A stretch of DNA of 13,846 nucleotides from Lachnospiraceae bacterium. GTDB taxonomy: Bacteria; Bacillota; Clostridia; Lachnospirales; Lachnospiraceae. The notes beneath the pieces were generated by a model. The model saw only the letters and a program-made list of their open reading frames with translations, was not told where the DNA came from and made no database searches. The DNA lies in assembly GCA_015057205.1 (NCBI GenBank), contig SVEW01000058.1:1-13846 (forward strand), given 5' to 3'. The translations under genes and the position numbers were made by a program. Positions 1 through 6,335 of the stretch are shown here, in pieces. Each line of letters opens with the position of its first letter. Position 1 is the stretch's first letter.

Positions 1-228
1 CATTTTTACAATGAAAAGAAACACGATGACACGATGAAGTTATCTGAGCAATGTGTTTTCTTACTGCAGGATAAGAGCAGTGAATGCAGTTACTGTGAAG
101 TATCGGCAAAAGAGTTTTTTGATACAGTAATGGAATCTAGGAACGAAGATGGCTATAGTACAGGTCTATTTGTAATGCTTATGGAAGATAATCAGGTAGT
201 ATCAATTCGTGAGTGTAAAGTGCCGTAG
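1..228 (+). CDS. C-terminal part of an unidentified protein (5' end outside window)
   Basis: The reading frame is open from the first base and ends with TAG at 226-228, so about 75 residues are visible. An internal ATG at 34 has no ribosome binding site before it, so this is more likely the tail of a longer gene than a 64-residue protein. The visible part is acidic and soluble-looking, contains the pair CSYC, and ends in a short hydrophobic stretch (GLFVMLMEDNQVVSIREC) that could form two beta strands. I do not recognise the family and assign no function. A good intrinsic terminator starts 16 bases after the stop codon, which supports this being the real 3' end of a transcribed gene. Confidence 0.55.
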   Translation, partial: HFYNEKKHDDTMKLSEQCVFLLQDKSSECSYCEVSAKEFFDTVMESRNEDGYSTGLFVMLMEDNQVVSIRECKVP

Positions 229-243
229 AATTAAATGTGGGAC

Positions 244-273
244 AAAAAGCAGTCGATGGAGGACTGCTTTTTT
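244..273 (+). terminator. Intrinsic terminator after the partial first gene
   Basis: AAAAAGCAGTC at 244-254 pairs perfectly with GACTGCTTTTT at 262-272 around a 7-base loop. The T-run is part of the right arm. It lies just downstream of the TAG at 226-228. The A-run on the left arm means it could also work weakly in the other direction. Confidence 0.85.
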
Positions 274-280
274 GTATAGG

Positions 281-325
281 GGGATTTTTACTTGCCAAAA
301 TGTCAAGTAAAAATCCCTTGTTTTT
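281..325 (+). repeat. Perfect 14-bp inverted repeat, second terminator or operator
   Basis: GGGATTTTTACTTG at 281-294 is exactly complementary to 304-317, with a 9-base spacer. G280 and G279 could extend the stem by wobble pairs. The right arm ends in CCC and is followed by TTGTTTTT, so transcribed RNA would form a terminator-like hairpin, a second one after that at 244-273. The repeat also abuts a possible -35 element at 318-323 for the next gene, so it may instead be a regulator binding site. The sequence does not decide between these. Confidence 0.6.
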
Positions 326-346
326 GGAAACTTCCTTTGGTATTAT
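318..346 (+). promoter_or_regulatory. Candidate promoter of the small membrane protein gene
   Basis: TTGTTT at 318-323 and TATTAT at 341-346 are separated by 17 bases. The -10 differs from consensus at one position, while the -35 matches mainly in TTG. Transcription would start near 353, leaving a very short leader with the GGAGG at 361-365. Confidence 0.45.
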
Positions 347-372
347 GTGAATATAGAAAAGGAGGCATAGCA

Positions 373-885
373 ATGAATAAAAGAATCTGCTATCTTGTAG
401 GAGTATTGCTAATTCTGCGAATTGTTTATATTTTACAATGTACAATTGGTTATGTTGCAAGGATTGAAGGAATAACAGGTCTTGCTATGGCTATGCAGTT
501 TCCCATGCATACAAAGCTAGGTATTACTGTGCTAATCGGGGTGGTACTGGGATATCTGTTACGCAATAAGATTCACGCAAAAAGCATAGAGACCGTAGTT
601 TTTGGCCTTTTGATCATTGGCACGCTGTTTATAGATCCGTCCGGTGTTTGCGATTTTACGTACAAACACATTTGGTCAGGCGTATATGACGGTGTAATTT
701 TTCCAATGGTTAAAAATCATGTTGCAAATCCATTGCAATTGGATAATTACGATATGATTGTATACTATTTTCCAGATGCAATACTTAATCATGCTGTCGG
801 GTACGCAGTTATGATGTTGGAAATCTATGTCTTAAAGGAACGTAAGGAGCGTAAGCGCCAGTTGCAAAAAATAGAGCAACTATAA
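373..885 (+). CDS. Small four-helix integral membrane protein of unknown function
   Basis: This encodes a 170-residue protein that I do not recognise. The start is the ATG at 373, preceded by AAAAGGAGG ending at 365. The same frame is open further upstream to a TTG at 292, but that lies inside an inverted repeat and has no ribosome binding site. Hydrophobic segments at about residues 5-25, 47-63, 72-88 and 136-154 suggest four membrane helices. Between the third and fourth is a roughly 45-residue loop rich in aromatic residues (DFTYKHIWSGVYDG, DNYDMIVYYFPD). The C-terminus is strongly basic (KERKERKRQ), which by the positive-inside rule would be cytoplasmic. The gene appears to be transcribed alone: a terminator region precedes it and the converging glmS gene follows. 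Confidence 0.75.
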   Translation: MNKRICYLVGVLLILRIVYILQCTIGYVARIEGITGLAMAMQFPMHTKLGITVLIGVVLGYLLRNKIHAKSIETVVFGLLIIGTLFIDPSGVCDFTYKHIWSGVYDGVIFPMVKNHVANPLQLDNYDMIVYYFPDAILNHAVGYAVMMLEIYVLKERKERKRQLQKIEQL

Positions 886-895
886 ATGCACGAAA

Positions 896-930
896 TGAAA
901 AAGGGAACCTGCCACTGCGGGTTCCCTTAA
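896..930 (-). terminator. glmS terminator between convergent genes
   Basis: AAGGGAACC at 901-909 pairs with GGTTCCCTT at 920-928, and the inner bases extend the stem (T910-G919 wobble, G911-C918, C912-G917). On the minus strand the stem is followed by a T-run (complement of 898-902), so it mainly serves glmS. It may also stop plus-strand reading from the membrane protein gene, but there it is followed by A residues. Confidence 0.8.
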
Positions 931-937
931 AAATTCA

Positions 938-2749
938 CTATTCTACGGTTACGGATTTCGCCAGGTTTCGTGGCTGATCCGGATTCAATCCTTTTCCAAC
1001 TGCAGTGTAGTAAGCAATCATCTGCAAAATGACGATGGAAGCGAACATAGTAAAATCATCAGCGATATTAGGCAATTTCACGTGCTCGTCGCACAAGGCA
1101 TCGTCGGTAATCTTCTCATCTTTGCTAAGAAGAATTACATAAGCACCACGGGCTTTCACCTCGCGAATGTTGGAAATCATCTTGCTGTAAACATGGGTTT
1201 GGGATGCAATCGCAATAACAGGCATTCCCTCGCTGATTAAGGCGATGGTTCCATGTTTCAATTCCCCTGCAGCATAAGCTTCGGCATGAATATAAGAGAT
1301 TTCTTTTAACTTCAAAGCGCCCTCCATGGAGAGGGTGTAATCTAAATTACGTCCGATAAAGAACGCATTCTTCGCATTCAACATACGTTTAGTAAGACGT
1401 TCAATATCTTCTTCTGAACCCAGCATGTCAAAAATGAGATCCGGTACTTTCTCCAAGTTGCCGATGAAACGACGAACTTCCTCTTCTGTCTTCTTCTTCT
1501 GAACAAGTGCCAATTTCGCAGTCAAAAGATAGAACATGGAAGTCTGTACGGTATATGCCTTCGTAGAAGCAACTGCGATTTCCGGACCGGCATGGGTGTA
1601 CATTACATAATCACTTTCTCTGGCAATGGAAGAGCCCTTCACATTTACAAGAGATAACGTCTTCTTAGTGTATTTCTTTGCCAAGCGAAGTGCTTCTAGG
1701 GTATCGATGGTCTCACCGGACTGGGAAACGACGATAACCACAGAGTTTTCAGAAAGAACCGGTTCTTCATAGCGGAATTCCGATGCAATGGCAACGGTTA
1801 CCGGTATGCGTAAATATTTTTGCAAAAGTGTACGTCCTACCATACCGGCATACATAGCAGTTCCGCAAGCTACAACGGTAATGTCTGAAACATTTTCAAA
1901 AAAGTCCTCCGGAACGCCGTCTTCTGTAAAATCAGGAAGACCATCCACGATACGTGGAGTAATGGTTCGGGTAATGGCATCTGGTTGTTCGTGAATCTCT
2001 TTTAACATAAAGTATGGATAGCCATCCTTCTGCGCATCGGAGATGTCCCAGTTTACTTCCAAGTATTCCGGCTCGACGGTCTTGCCGTCTAAATCTTCCA
2101 TCATGATTCCGTCTTCGCGTACGGTAACGATGGTGTATTCCGGAATAATAAAGTAGCGTTTGGTAAAATCGATAAATGCTGTCAAATCGGAAGCTATGAA
2201 GGAGCCGTCCTTACAATGAGTAGCAACCATCGGGCTGACGTTTCTCACGCAGTATATAATGCCCGGATGATCTCCAAACAAAATACAGAATGCAAAAGAG
2301 CCATTCAGTAAAGAAACAACTTTTCTAATCGTTGTATTTGGGTTGCCGTCGTAAAGTTTGTTTATAAGTGCTGCAACTACTTCAGAGTCAGTTTCGGAAG
2401 CTAAATCGCCAGCTAAATCATATTCATTCACCAATTCGTGGTAATTCTCAATAATTCCGTTGTGAATCAAAGCAATGTTGCCTACCTTATGCGGGTGTGC
2501 ATTCGTATTGCTTACGCCACCGTGGGTTGCCCAGCGAGTGTGACCGATTCCACAGGTTGCTTCATCATCATCACAGATAGCACGAAGATCCTTAACCTTT
2601 CCAACGGTCTTGCGAAGAGAAAGCTTTCCATTCCCATTCATGTATGCCATTCCGGCACTATCGTATCCACGGTACTCCAGCTTCTGTAGGCCATCAAGAA
2701 CGATAGGCGTAGCAGATAGAGGACCGGTATATCCTATAATTCCACACAT
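938..2749 (-). CDS. glmS: Glutamine--fructose-6-phosphate aminotransferase (isomerizing)
   Basis: GlmS makes glucosamine-6-phosphate from fructose-6-phosphate and glutamine. This is the first committed step toward UDP-GlcNAc for peptidoglycan and other wall polymers, and it takes place in the cytoplasm. The 603-residue length fits the family. The protein begins MCGIIGYTG, so Cys2 becomes the N-terminal nucleophile of the glutaminase domain once Met is removed. HTRWATHG (70-77) and HNGIIENY (96-103) are further glutaminase motifs. Two sugar isomerase (SIS) domains follow: the first has CGTA (295-298), SQSGET (342-347) and STKAYT (395-400), and the second covers roughly 450-590. The C-terminal tail DQPRNLAKSVTVE is typical and contributes to the isomerase site and the ammonia channel. 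The start ATG at 2747-2749 has AAAGGAGA upstream (2757-2764). The gene stands alone. No glmS ribozyme is visible, so feedback control by that route is not supported here. Confidence 0.98.
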   Translation of the reverse strand: MCGIIGYTGPLSATPIVLDGLQKLEYRGYDSAGMAYMNGNGKLSLRKTVGKVKDLRAICDDDEATCGIGHTRWATHGGVSNTNAHPHKVGNIALIHNGIIENYHELVNEYDLAGDLASETDSEVVAALINKLYDGNPNTTIRKVVSLLNGSFAFCILFGDHPGIIYCVRNVSPMVATHCKDGSFIASDLTAFIDFTKRYFIIPEYTIVTVREDGIMMEDLDGKTVEPEYLEVNWDISDAQKDGYPYFMLKEIHEQPDAITRTITPRIVDGLPDFTEDGVPEDFFENVSDITVVACGTAMYAGMVGRTLLQKYLRIPVTVAIASEFRYEEPVLSENSVVIVVSQSGETIDTLEALRLAKKYTKKTLSLVNVKGSSIARESDYVMYTHAGPEIAVASTKAYTVQTSMFYLLTAKLALVQKKKTEEEVRRFIGNLEKVPDLIFDMLGSEEDIERLTKRMLNAKNAFFIGRNLDYTLSMEGALKLKEISYIHAEAYAAGELKHGTIALISEGMPVIAIASQTHVYSKMISNIREVKARGAYVILLSKDEKITDDALCDEHVKLPNIADDFTMFASIVILQMIAYYTAVGKGLNPDQPRNLAKSVTVE

Positions 2750-2789
2750 AGTCGAATCTCCTTTTAAAATAAGTAACTAATATTATTTT

Positions 2790-2818
2790 ATTGTAGCATA
2801 AAAGCACCATCAAAACAA
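2790..2818 (-). promoter_or_regulatory. Proximal candidate glmS promoter
   Basis: Read on the minus strand, TTGTTT (complement of 2813-2818) and TACAAT (complement of 2790-2795) are 17 bases apart. Transcription would begin near 2783, giving a leader of about 35 bases that contains the AAAGGAGA ribosome binding site. Confidence 0.5.
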
Positions 2819-2836
2819 GGAATCTGGCATGGTGGT

Positions 2837-2866
2837 ATTGTACAATTTCGACTTTCATTTTTTCAA
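2837..2866 (-). promoter_or_regulatory. Distal candidate glmS promoter
   Basis: On the minus strand, TTGAAA (complement of 2861-2866) and TACAAT (complement of 2837-2842) are 18 bases apart. The -10 lies within the perfect 10-base palindrome ATTGTACAAT at 2837-2846, which could be a regulator site. A start here gives a leader of about 80 bases, still too short for a glmS ribozyme. Confidence 0.4.
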
Positions 2867-2876
2867 AAATAATAAA

Positions 2877-2891
2877 ATGTTTTACAAACAT
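2877..2891. repeat. 15-base palindrome in the glmS/phosphate-transporter divergent region
   Basis: ATGTTT and AAACAT flank a 3-base centre (TAC) as a perfect inverted repeat. It lies between the candidate promoters of the two divergent genes, where a transcription factor could affect both. No known consensus is claimed. Confidence 0.3.
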
Positions 2892-2912
2892 GAAAATAAG
2901 GTGAAATTCTCA

Positions 2913-2942
2913 TTGTAAAATGGAAATAATTGTGATTATAAT
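2913..2942 (+). promoter_or_regulatory. Candidate promoter of the Na+/phosphate cotransporter gene
   Basis: TTGTAA at 2913-2918 and a perfect TATAAT at 2937-2942 are 18 bases apart. Transcription would start near 2949, so the inverted repeats at 2950-2980 would form the 5' end of the mRNA, with a leader of about 75 bases. Confidence 0.55.
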
Positions 2943-2949
2943 GTTATTA

Positions 2950-2980
2950 GAGGTTTTGTGCAAAAACCTCACAAATGAGG
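2950..2980 (+). promoter_or_regulatory. Leader with mutually exclusive small hairpins
   Basis: GAGGTTTT (2950-2957) pairs with AAAACCTC (2963-2970). CCTCA (2967-2971) pairs with TGAGG (2976-2980). TTTGTG (2955-2960) can also pair with CACAAA (2970-2975). These pairings share bases and exclude each other, so the leader RNA has alternative folds. It may be only a 5' stabilising hairpin. No T-run follows, so it is not an intrinsic terminator. Confidence 0.35.
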
Positions 2981-3023
2981 AACCTATAATATAGACAAGA
3001 AAGGAAAGATAAAAGAAAAAATT

Positions 3024-4796
3024 ATGGGAATAACATCGATTTTATCGTTATTATCCGGCGTGGCCCTGTTTTTGTATGGCATGTCCCTAATGGGCGATGG
3101 GCTAAAGAAGGCGGCCGGAGCCAAGTTAGAATTGATTTTGTACAAGTTGACCAGTACTCCGCTTAAGGGGGTTTTGCTGGGCACGGCGGTTACGGCGCTG
3201 ATTCAGTCATCATCAGCTACAACCGTTATGGTAGTAGGATTTGTTAACACCGGTATGATGAAGGTGGCGCAAGCAATCGGAATTATTATGGGAGCCAATA
3301 TTGGTACCAGTATTACCGGTTGGATTTTGTGCTTGTCCTATATTGATGGCTCAGAAGGAATTGCGCAGCTTTTATCAACGGCAACAATTTCTGCTGTAGT
3401 TGCCATTATCGGTATTTTGTTCAAAATGATAGGAAAACGATCTGTACATCGTAATGTAGGTGATATTTTACTTGGATTTTCCATTTTGATGATTGGTATG
3501 CAAACTATGAGTGGTGCAGTTAGTCCATTGCGCGAGAATCCACATTTTGTAAGAATGTTGACCATGTTCTCGAATCCATTTATGGGTATCTTGGTAGGAA
3601 TTGCCTTTACTGCTGTAATCCAGAGTGCATCAGCATCCGTCGGTATTTTACAGGCGTTGTCTATGACTGGTGCCATTAACTTCGCAACAGCATTTCCAAT
3701 TACCATGGGTATTGGTGTTGGTGCCGCGTGTCCGGTACTTCTGTCGTCCATAGGAACTAGTAAGAATGGCAAGCGTACAGCCTTAATCTATTTGATTAAT
3801 GACGTATTTGGAATGGTATTTTGGTCCATTACATTCTACACGGTGAATGCCATTGTACACTTCCCGTTTTTGGAGAGAACAATGACGCCGGTTGCAATTG
3901 CAATATTGAACACTATTTTCCGTGTTGCAACCGTATGTATTCTATTCCCGTTTAGTAAATATTTAGAGAAATTGGTATTTCGTTTGGTGAAGGACTCCGA
4001 AGAAGAGAAAGAAGACAGAGCAGATTTTGATTTGTTAGAGGAACGTTTCTTGAACTATCCGGCATTGGCAATTACGCAGTGTCATACAGCCATTAACGGA
4101 ATGGCGAATCAGGCACGTAAGAATATTCATCGTGCCAACGATTTGTTTGAAGAATTTACGGATGAACGCTTCGAGAAAGTGCAGGAAAAAGAGAACATTG
4201 TAGATAAATACGAAGATAAGCTGGGAACTTATCTGATGCAGCTTACCCGTAAAGAAATGACAACCAAGCAAAGTCAGCTTGCCAGTGTGTTTTTACATAC
4301 TATTGGAGACTTTGAGCGTCTCGGCGATCATGCTGTGAATATCTCTAAGGCAGCACAAGAACTGAGTGAGAAGAAGATTAAATTTTCTCCGGAGGCTGAT
4401 TTGGAAATATCCATCCTTCGTAAAGCTACGTTTCGCATTTTAGATATGACAGTAGATGCATTTTGCGCAGATGATATCGATACAGCTATGCAGGTAGAGC
4501 CACTTCGCCGTTTGATAGTAGATATGTGTAATGAGTTGAAGTCTCGCCACATTGCGCGTCTTCGCAGTGGTGTGTGTGAGATGAAACAGAGTTTTGCATT
4601 TAATAATCTGCTTACGGATTATGAGCGAATTGCAGCACATTGTAGTAACGTGGCAGTAGCTATGTTAGAGACAGAGGGAAGTGACTTCAGTACACATAAG
4701 TATTTGCGAACCTTTAAGTCGCTGAATCAGGAGGAATTTACGAGACTGTATAACAAATATGAGAGTGAATTCCGAATTAAGGATTTTAAAGAATAA
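3024..4796 (+). CDS. Na+/phosphate cotransporter-family membrane protein with C-terminal PhoU domain
   Basis: This 590-residue protein belongs to the type II Na/Pi cotransporter family (NptA/YjbB-like), which moves phosphate across the cytoplasmic membrane coupled to Na+. The family signature appears in both halves of the inverted-repeat transporter fold: QSSSATT (61-67) and QSASAS (200-205), each beside glycine-rich helices (GANIGTS 90-96; GIGVGAACP 229-237). About eight hydrophobic segments lie before residue 315. Residues about 340-550 resemble PhoU, with IGDFERLGDHAVNI (427-440) and YERIAAHCSNVA (533-544), which carry the acidic metal-binding type of motif. The start ATG at 3024 matches the usual family N-terminus, but the nearest purine-rich stretch (AAGGAAAG, 3001-3008) is unusually far away at 15-18 bases. 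The direction of transport, import or export, cannot be read from sequence. It is monocistronic and ends at a strong hairpin. Confidence 0.93.
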   Translation: MGITSILSLLSGVALFLYGMSLMGDGLKKAAGAKLELILYKLTSTPLKGVLLGTAVTALIQSSSATTVMVVGFVNTGMMKVAQAIGIIMGANIGTSITGWILCLSYIDGSEGIAQLLSTATISAVVAIIGILFKMIGKRSVHRNVGDILLGFSILMIGMQTMSGAVSPLRENPHFVRMLTMFSNPFMGILVGIAFTAVIQSASASVGILQALSMTGAINFATAFPITMGIGVGAACPVLLSSIGTSKNGKRTALIYLINDVFGMVFWSITFYTVNAIVHFPFLERTMTPVAIAILNTIFRVATVCILFPFSKYLEKLVFRLVKDSEEEKEDRADFDLLEERFLNYPALAITQCHTAINGMANQARKNIHRANDLFEEFTDERFEKVQEKENIVDKYEDKLGTYLMQLTRKEMTTKQSQLASVFLHTIGDFERLGDHAVNISKAAQELSEKKIKFSPEADLEISILRKATFRILDMTVDAFCADDIDTAMQVEPLRRLIVDMCNELKSRHIARLRSGVCEMKQSFAFNNLLTDYERIAAHCSNVAVAMLETEGSDFSTHKYLRTFKSLNQEEFTRLYNKYESEFRIKDFKE

Positions 4797-4800
4797 TTGA

Positions 4801-4834
4801 AAGGGGCATCGCAGTTTGCGGTGCCCCTTTTTGT
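4801..4834 (+). terminator. Terminator of the phosphate transporter gene, probably bidirectional
   Basis: AAGGGGCATCGC (4801-4812) pairs with GCGGTGCCCCTT (4818-4829) through one wobble pair, around a 5-base loop, and is followed by TTTTT. On the minus strand the stem is followed by TTTCAATT, so it may also end the anti-sigma operon that converges from the right. Confidence 0.9.
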
Positions 4835-4839
4835 GAAAT

Positions 4840-5598
4840 TTACTTCTGAAAAGCAAGTTTGCCGTCGTCCACCAGTGGTGTTAAATGGTGTGAGCCGCTG
4901 TCATCGTAGAAAATCAGCTTACAGTTTTCGGTAAGACAATGGGAGCTGTAAGGTGGACCTGCATAGATATCAGACGGTGCAAAGCTGTAATACGCATAGT
5001 TATCGATGGAATCATAGTTGCAAACGACGGTTTTTCGTACCAGCTTTTTCGAGCTTTGTCTATCGTATTTTCTCGTATGTCGAAAACTTACATAGACGAT
5101 ATCCGGCTGAACCATATTACGATGCATATCTGGTGTTAACGTTGTGTCGACGGAAATATTACCTTCTGGGATATCGGTTTCAAAATATACATCAATATAA
5201 AAGCTGGTATCGTCAATCTTCCGAATCTTTACATCTTTGATATCCTCCCGTTGGAAATAAACATCATAGCTTTCGTAAAAGTAGTTGTTATACAGGCGTG
5301 GAAGAACCGTAAGCCCCAGAAGAAGAAAAATGCAGGCGGCCGTAATCAGAGAAACCTGCCGTTTCAATTTCCTGGAGTGTTCTTTCCAATGGGAAGCGGC
5401 TGCTTTCAATGTTTCTTTTTCCTGTAAGTGTTCCACTGTCGGTGAGGACACCGGTGGATTTTTCATTTGCTCGTAAATCATTTTGCATTTTTCGCAATTT
5501 TGTAAATGATTCTCTATCAATTCATTAGAGGATTCGCTGCTGACCTTATCCACGTACAAGGGTAACAAATCCTGAATGACATCGCAGTCTAGTTTCAT
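4840..5598 (-). CDS. Membrane-anchored zinc-type anti-sigma factor
   Basis: This 252-residue protein probably holds the partner ECF sigma factor inactive at the membrane. The N-terminal cytoplasmic domain has the zinc anti-sigma pattern H-x3-C-x2-C (His31, Cys35, Cys38 in ENHLQNCEKC) with an additional Cys5, as in RsiW-type proteins. A single hydrophobic segment at about residues 82-100 follows a basic stretch (RKLKRQ), implying an N-in, C-out topology. The remaining ~150 residues would be extracellular, rich in beta-prone and aromatic residues, and may be the sensor, with no recognised domain. The start ATG overlaps the sigma gene's stop codon as ATGA, so the two are probably translationally coupled, and AGGCATTGGA just upstream offers only a weak ribosome binding site. 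The inducing signal and any activating proteases cannot be deduced from this window. Confidence 0.85.
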   Translation of the reverse strand: MKLDCDVIQDLLPLYVDKVSSESSNELIENHLQNCEKCKMIYEQMKNPPVSSPTVEHLQEKETLKAAASHWKEHSRKLKRQVSLITAACIFLLLGLTVLPRLYNNYFYESYDVYFQREDIKDVKIRKIDDTSFYIDVYFETDIPEGNISVDTTLTPDMHRNMVQPDIVYVSFRHTRKYDRQSSKKLVRKTVVCNYDSIDNYAYYSFAPSDIYAGPPYSSHCLTENCKLIFYDDSGSHHLTPLVDDGKLAFQK

Positions 5599-6071
5599 TC
5601 CAATGCCTCCTTAATTTTTTGTCGTGCCCGATGATAGGTTACTCTGGCCCAGCTTTCGCTTTTTCCGAATACATCGCCGATATCTGCAAAAGACAGATCC
5701 CCGGAGTATCGTAGAAGAAATACTTCCTTGTAGGGATCCGGCAAAAGGTGTAAAACATGGTAAATTTGCCGTGTCGTTTCTTTTGCGGTGGTCGATGAAA
5801 GTGGATCGGTTTCGGAAACGGCTTCCGGAACGGATTCGGGATCGGTGAATCGTTTCTGAAAACGTACGTTATTTAAAAAAACGTTTTTCGCAATGGTAAA
5901 CAGCCATGTCTTTATACCGGAGCGACCATCAAAGGTATCAATTTTCTTAAACGCTTTAAAAAATGTCTCTTGTGCGATTTCTTCTGCTAAAGATGAATTG
6001 CCACAAAGTGAAAGCGCAAAACGGTATACATCGTCAAAATAGAGTAGGTATACCTCTTCAAAAGCATTCAT
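5595..6071 (-). CDS. ECF-type RNA polymerase sigma factor
   Basis: This 158-residue protein fits the ECF (group 4) sigma-70 size and layout. Region 2 spans about residues 8-75 (YFDDVYRFALSLCGN, then AEEIAQETFFKAFK and IKTWLFTIAKNVFLN for -10 recognition and melting). A variable linker (75-100) follows, and region 4 spans about 105-155 (LPDPYKEVFLLRY, DLSFADIGDVFGKSESWARV, helix-turn-helix for the -35). The start is the ATG at 6069-6071, with a strong AAAGGGAGG ending 7 bases upstream. The frame is open to a GTG at 6101, but that lies within the promoter and has no ribosome binding site. The gene overlaps the anti-sigma gene by ATGA. A TGTAAC-N16-TGTC element immediately upstream suggests the factor drives its own operon. 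No other target promoter was identified in the window. Confidence 0.93.
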   Translation of the reverse strand: MNAFEEVYLLYFDDVYRFALSLCGNSSLAEEIAQETFFKAFKKIDTFDGRSGIKTWLFTIAKNVFLNNVRFQKRFTDPESVPEAVSETDPLSSTTAKETTRQIYHVLHLLPDPYKEVFLLRYSGDLSFADIGDVFGKSESWARVTYHRARQKIKEALE

Positions 6072-6096
6072 GTCACACCTCCCTTTCTGTATAGTA

Positions 6097-6122
6097 GACA
6101 CCGCTGTTTCGGATTCGTTACA
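6097..6122 (-). promoter_or_regulatory. Candidate autoregulatory ECF-sigma promoter
   Basis: On the minus strand, TGTAAC (complement of 6117-6122) is followed after exactly 16 bases by TGTC (complement of 6097-6100). ECF promoters in Gram-positive bacteria commonly have an AAC-ending -35 and a GTC-type -10 at this spacing. It starts 26 bases before the sigma ATG, so the transcript would begin near 6090 and carry only the GGGAGG site. No good housekeeping pair is present: TTGTAA to TACTAT is 21 bases. Confidence 0.6.
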
Positions 6123-6130
6123 AATTTTTA

Positions 6131-6162
6131 TAAAAAAATTACCCCCGGTAAAACCGAGGGTA
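6131..6162 (-). terminator. Terminator of the tRNA-Ser gene
   Basis: In the minus-strand RNA, bases complementary to 6154-6162 and 6140-6148 form a 9-bp stem with one G-U pair and a 5-base loop, followed by a run of seven T (complement of 6132-6138). It ends the tRNA transcript and insulates the sigma operon promoter that follows. Confidence 0.85.
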
Positions 6163-6167
6163 GAAAG

Positions 6168-6258
6168 CGGAGACGAAGGGATTCGAACCCCCGTGCCGGC
6201 TAATCACCGACAAACTGATTTCGAGTCAGCCTCGTTATGACCACTTCGATACGTCTCC
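6168..6258 (-). tRNA. tRNA-Ser (anticodon CGA)
   Basis: The minus strand folds as a class II tRNA of 91 bases. The acceptor is GGAGACG/CGTCTCC (6252-6258 with 6169-6175) and the discriminator is G at 6168. The D-arm contains AGTGGTCATAACGA. The anticodon stem is GCTGA/TCAGT around the loop CTCGAAA, giving anticodon CGA, which reads UCG. A long variable arm follows (GTCGGTGATTAGCCGGCAC), as expected for serine, and then the T-arm with GGTTCGAATCC. The 3' CCA is not encoded (GCTTTC follows), so it must be added after transcription. The gene has its own promoter and terminator and points away from dnaX. Confidence 0.95.
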
Positions 6259-6270
6259 ACAACACTATAT

Positions 6271-6299
6271 AGTATAATAGATTTTTTACTTGAGTGCAA
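6271..6299 (-). promoter_or_regulatory. Promoter of the tRNA-Ser gene
   Basis: On the minus strand, TTGCAC (complement of 6294-6299) and TATACT (complement of 6271-6276) are separated by exactly 17 bases. The predicted start near 6264 is a few bases before the mature tRNA 5' end at 6258. Confidence 0.75.
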
Positions 6300-6306
6300 G
6301 TATTTA

Positions 6307-6335
6307 TTGCGATAGCGGGGAAAATAGTCTATAAT
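6307..6335 (+). promoter_or_regulatory. Promoter of the dnaX operon
   Basis: TTGCGA at 6307-6312 and a perfect TATAAT at 6330-6335 are separated by 17 bases. Transcription would start near 6342, about 36 bases before the dnaX ATG, whose ribosome binding site AGGGAGGA is at 6366-6373. It is divergent from the tRNA-Ser promoter, with only 7 bases between their -35 elements. Confidence 0.75.

Noticed and set aside
292..372. Longer membrane protein starting at the TTG at 292
   Set aside because: The TTG lies in an inverted repeat, has no ribosome binding site, and adds a non-membrane segment. The ATG at 373 follows GGAGG.
2962..2990. The second TATAAT at 2985-2990 as the phosphate transporter promoter
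   Set aside because: There is no acceptable -35 at 16-18 bases (the region is CAAAAAC), whereas the TATAAT at 2937-2942 has TTGTAA at 18 bases.
2750..3023. glmS ribozyme in the glmS leader
   Set aside because: The candidate transcription starts leave leaders of only about 35 or 80 bases, and I saw no ribozyme core sequence or pseudoknot pattern.
3338..3772. 144-residue minus-strand reading frame inside the phosphate transporter gene
   Set aside because: It is a shadow of a highly hydrophobic, well-conserved gene on the plus strand, with no ribosome binding site and no protein-like pattern.
6072..6101. Longer sigma factor starting at the GTG at 6101
   Set aside because: The extra 10 residues would be encoded by the promoter and ribosome binding site region. 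The ATG at 6071 has a strong GGGAGG at ideal spacing.
6287..6302. TACTTG/CAAGTA inverted repeat at the tRNA promoter as the same regulatory site as the repeat at 289-309
   Set aside because: The spacers differ (4 versus 9 bases) and the arms are short and A/T-rich, so the shared hexamers may be chance. The element overlaps the tRNA -35.
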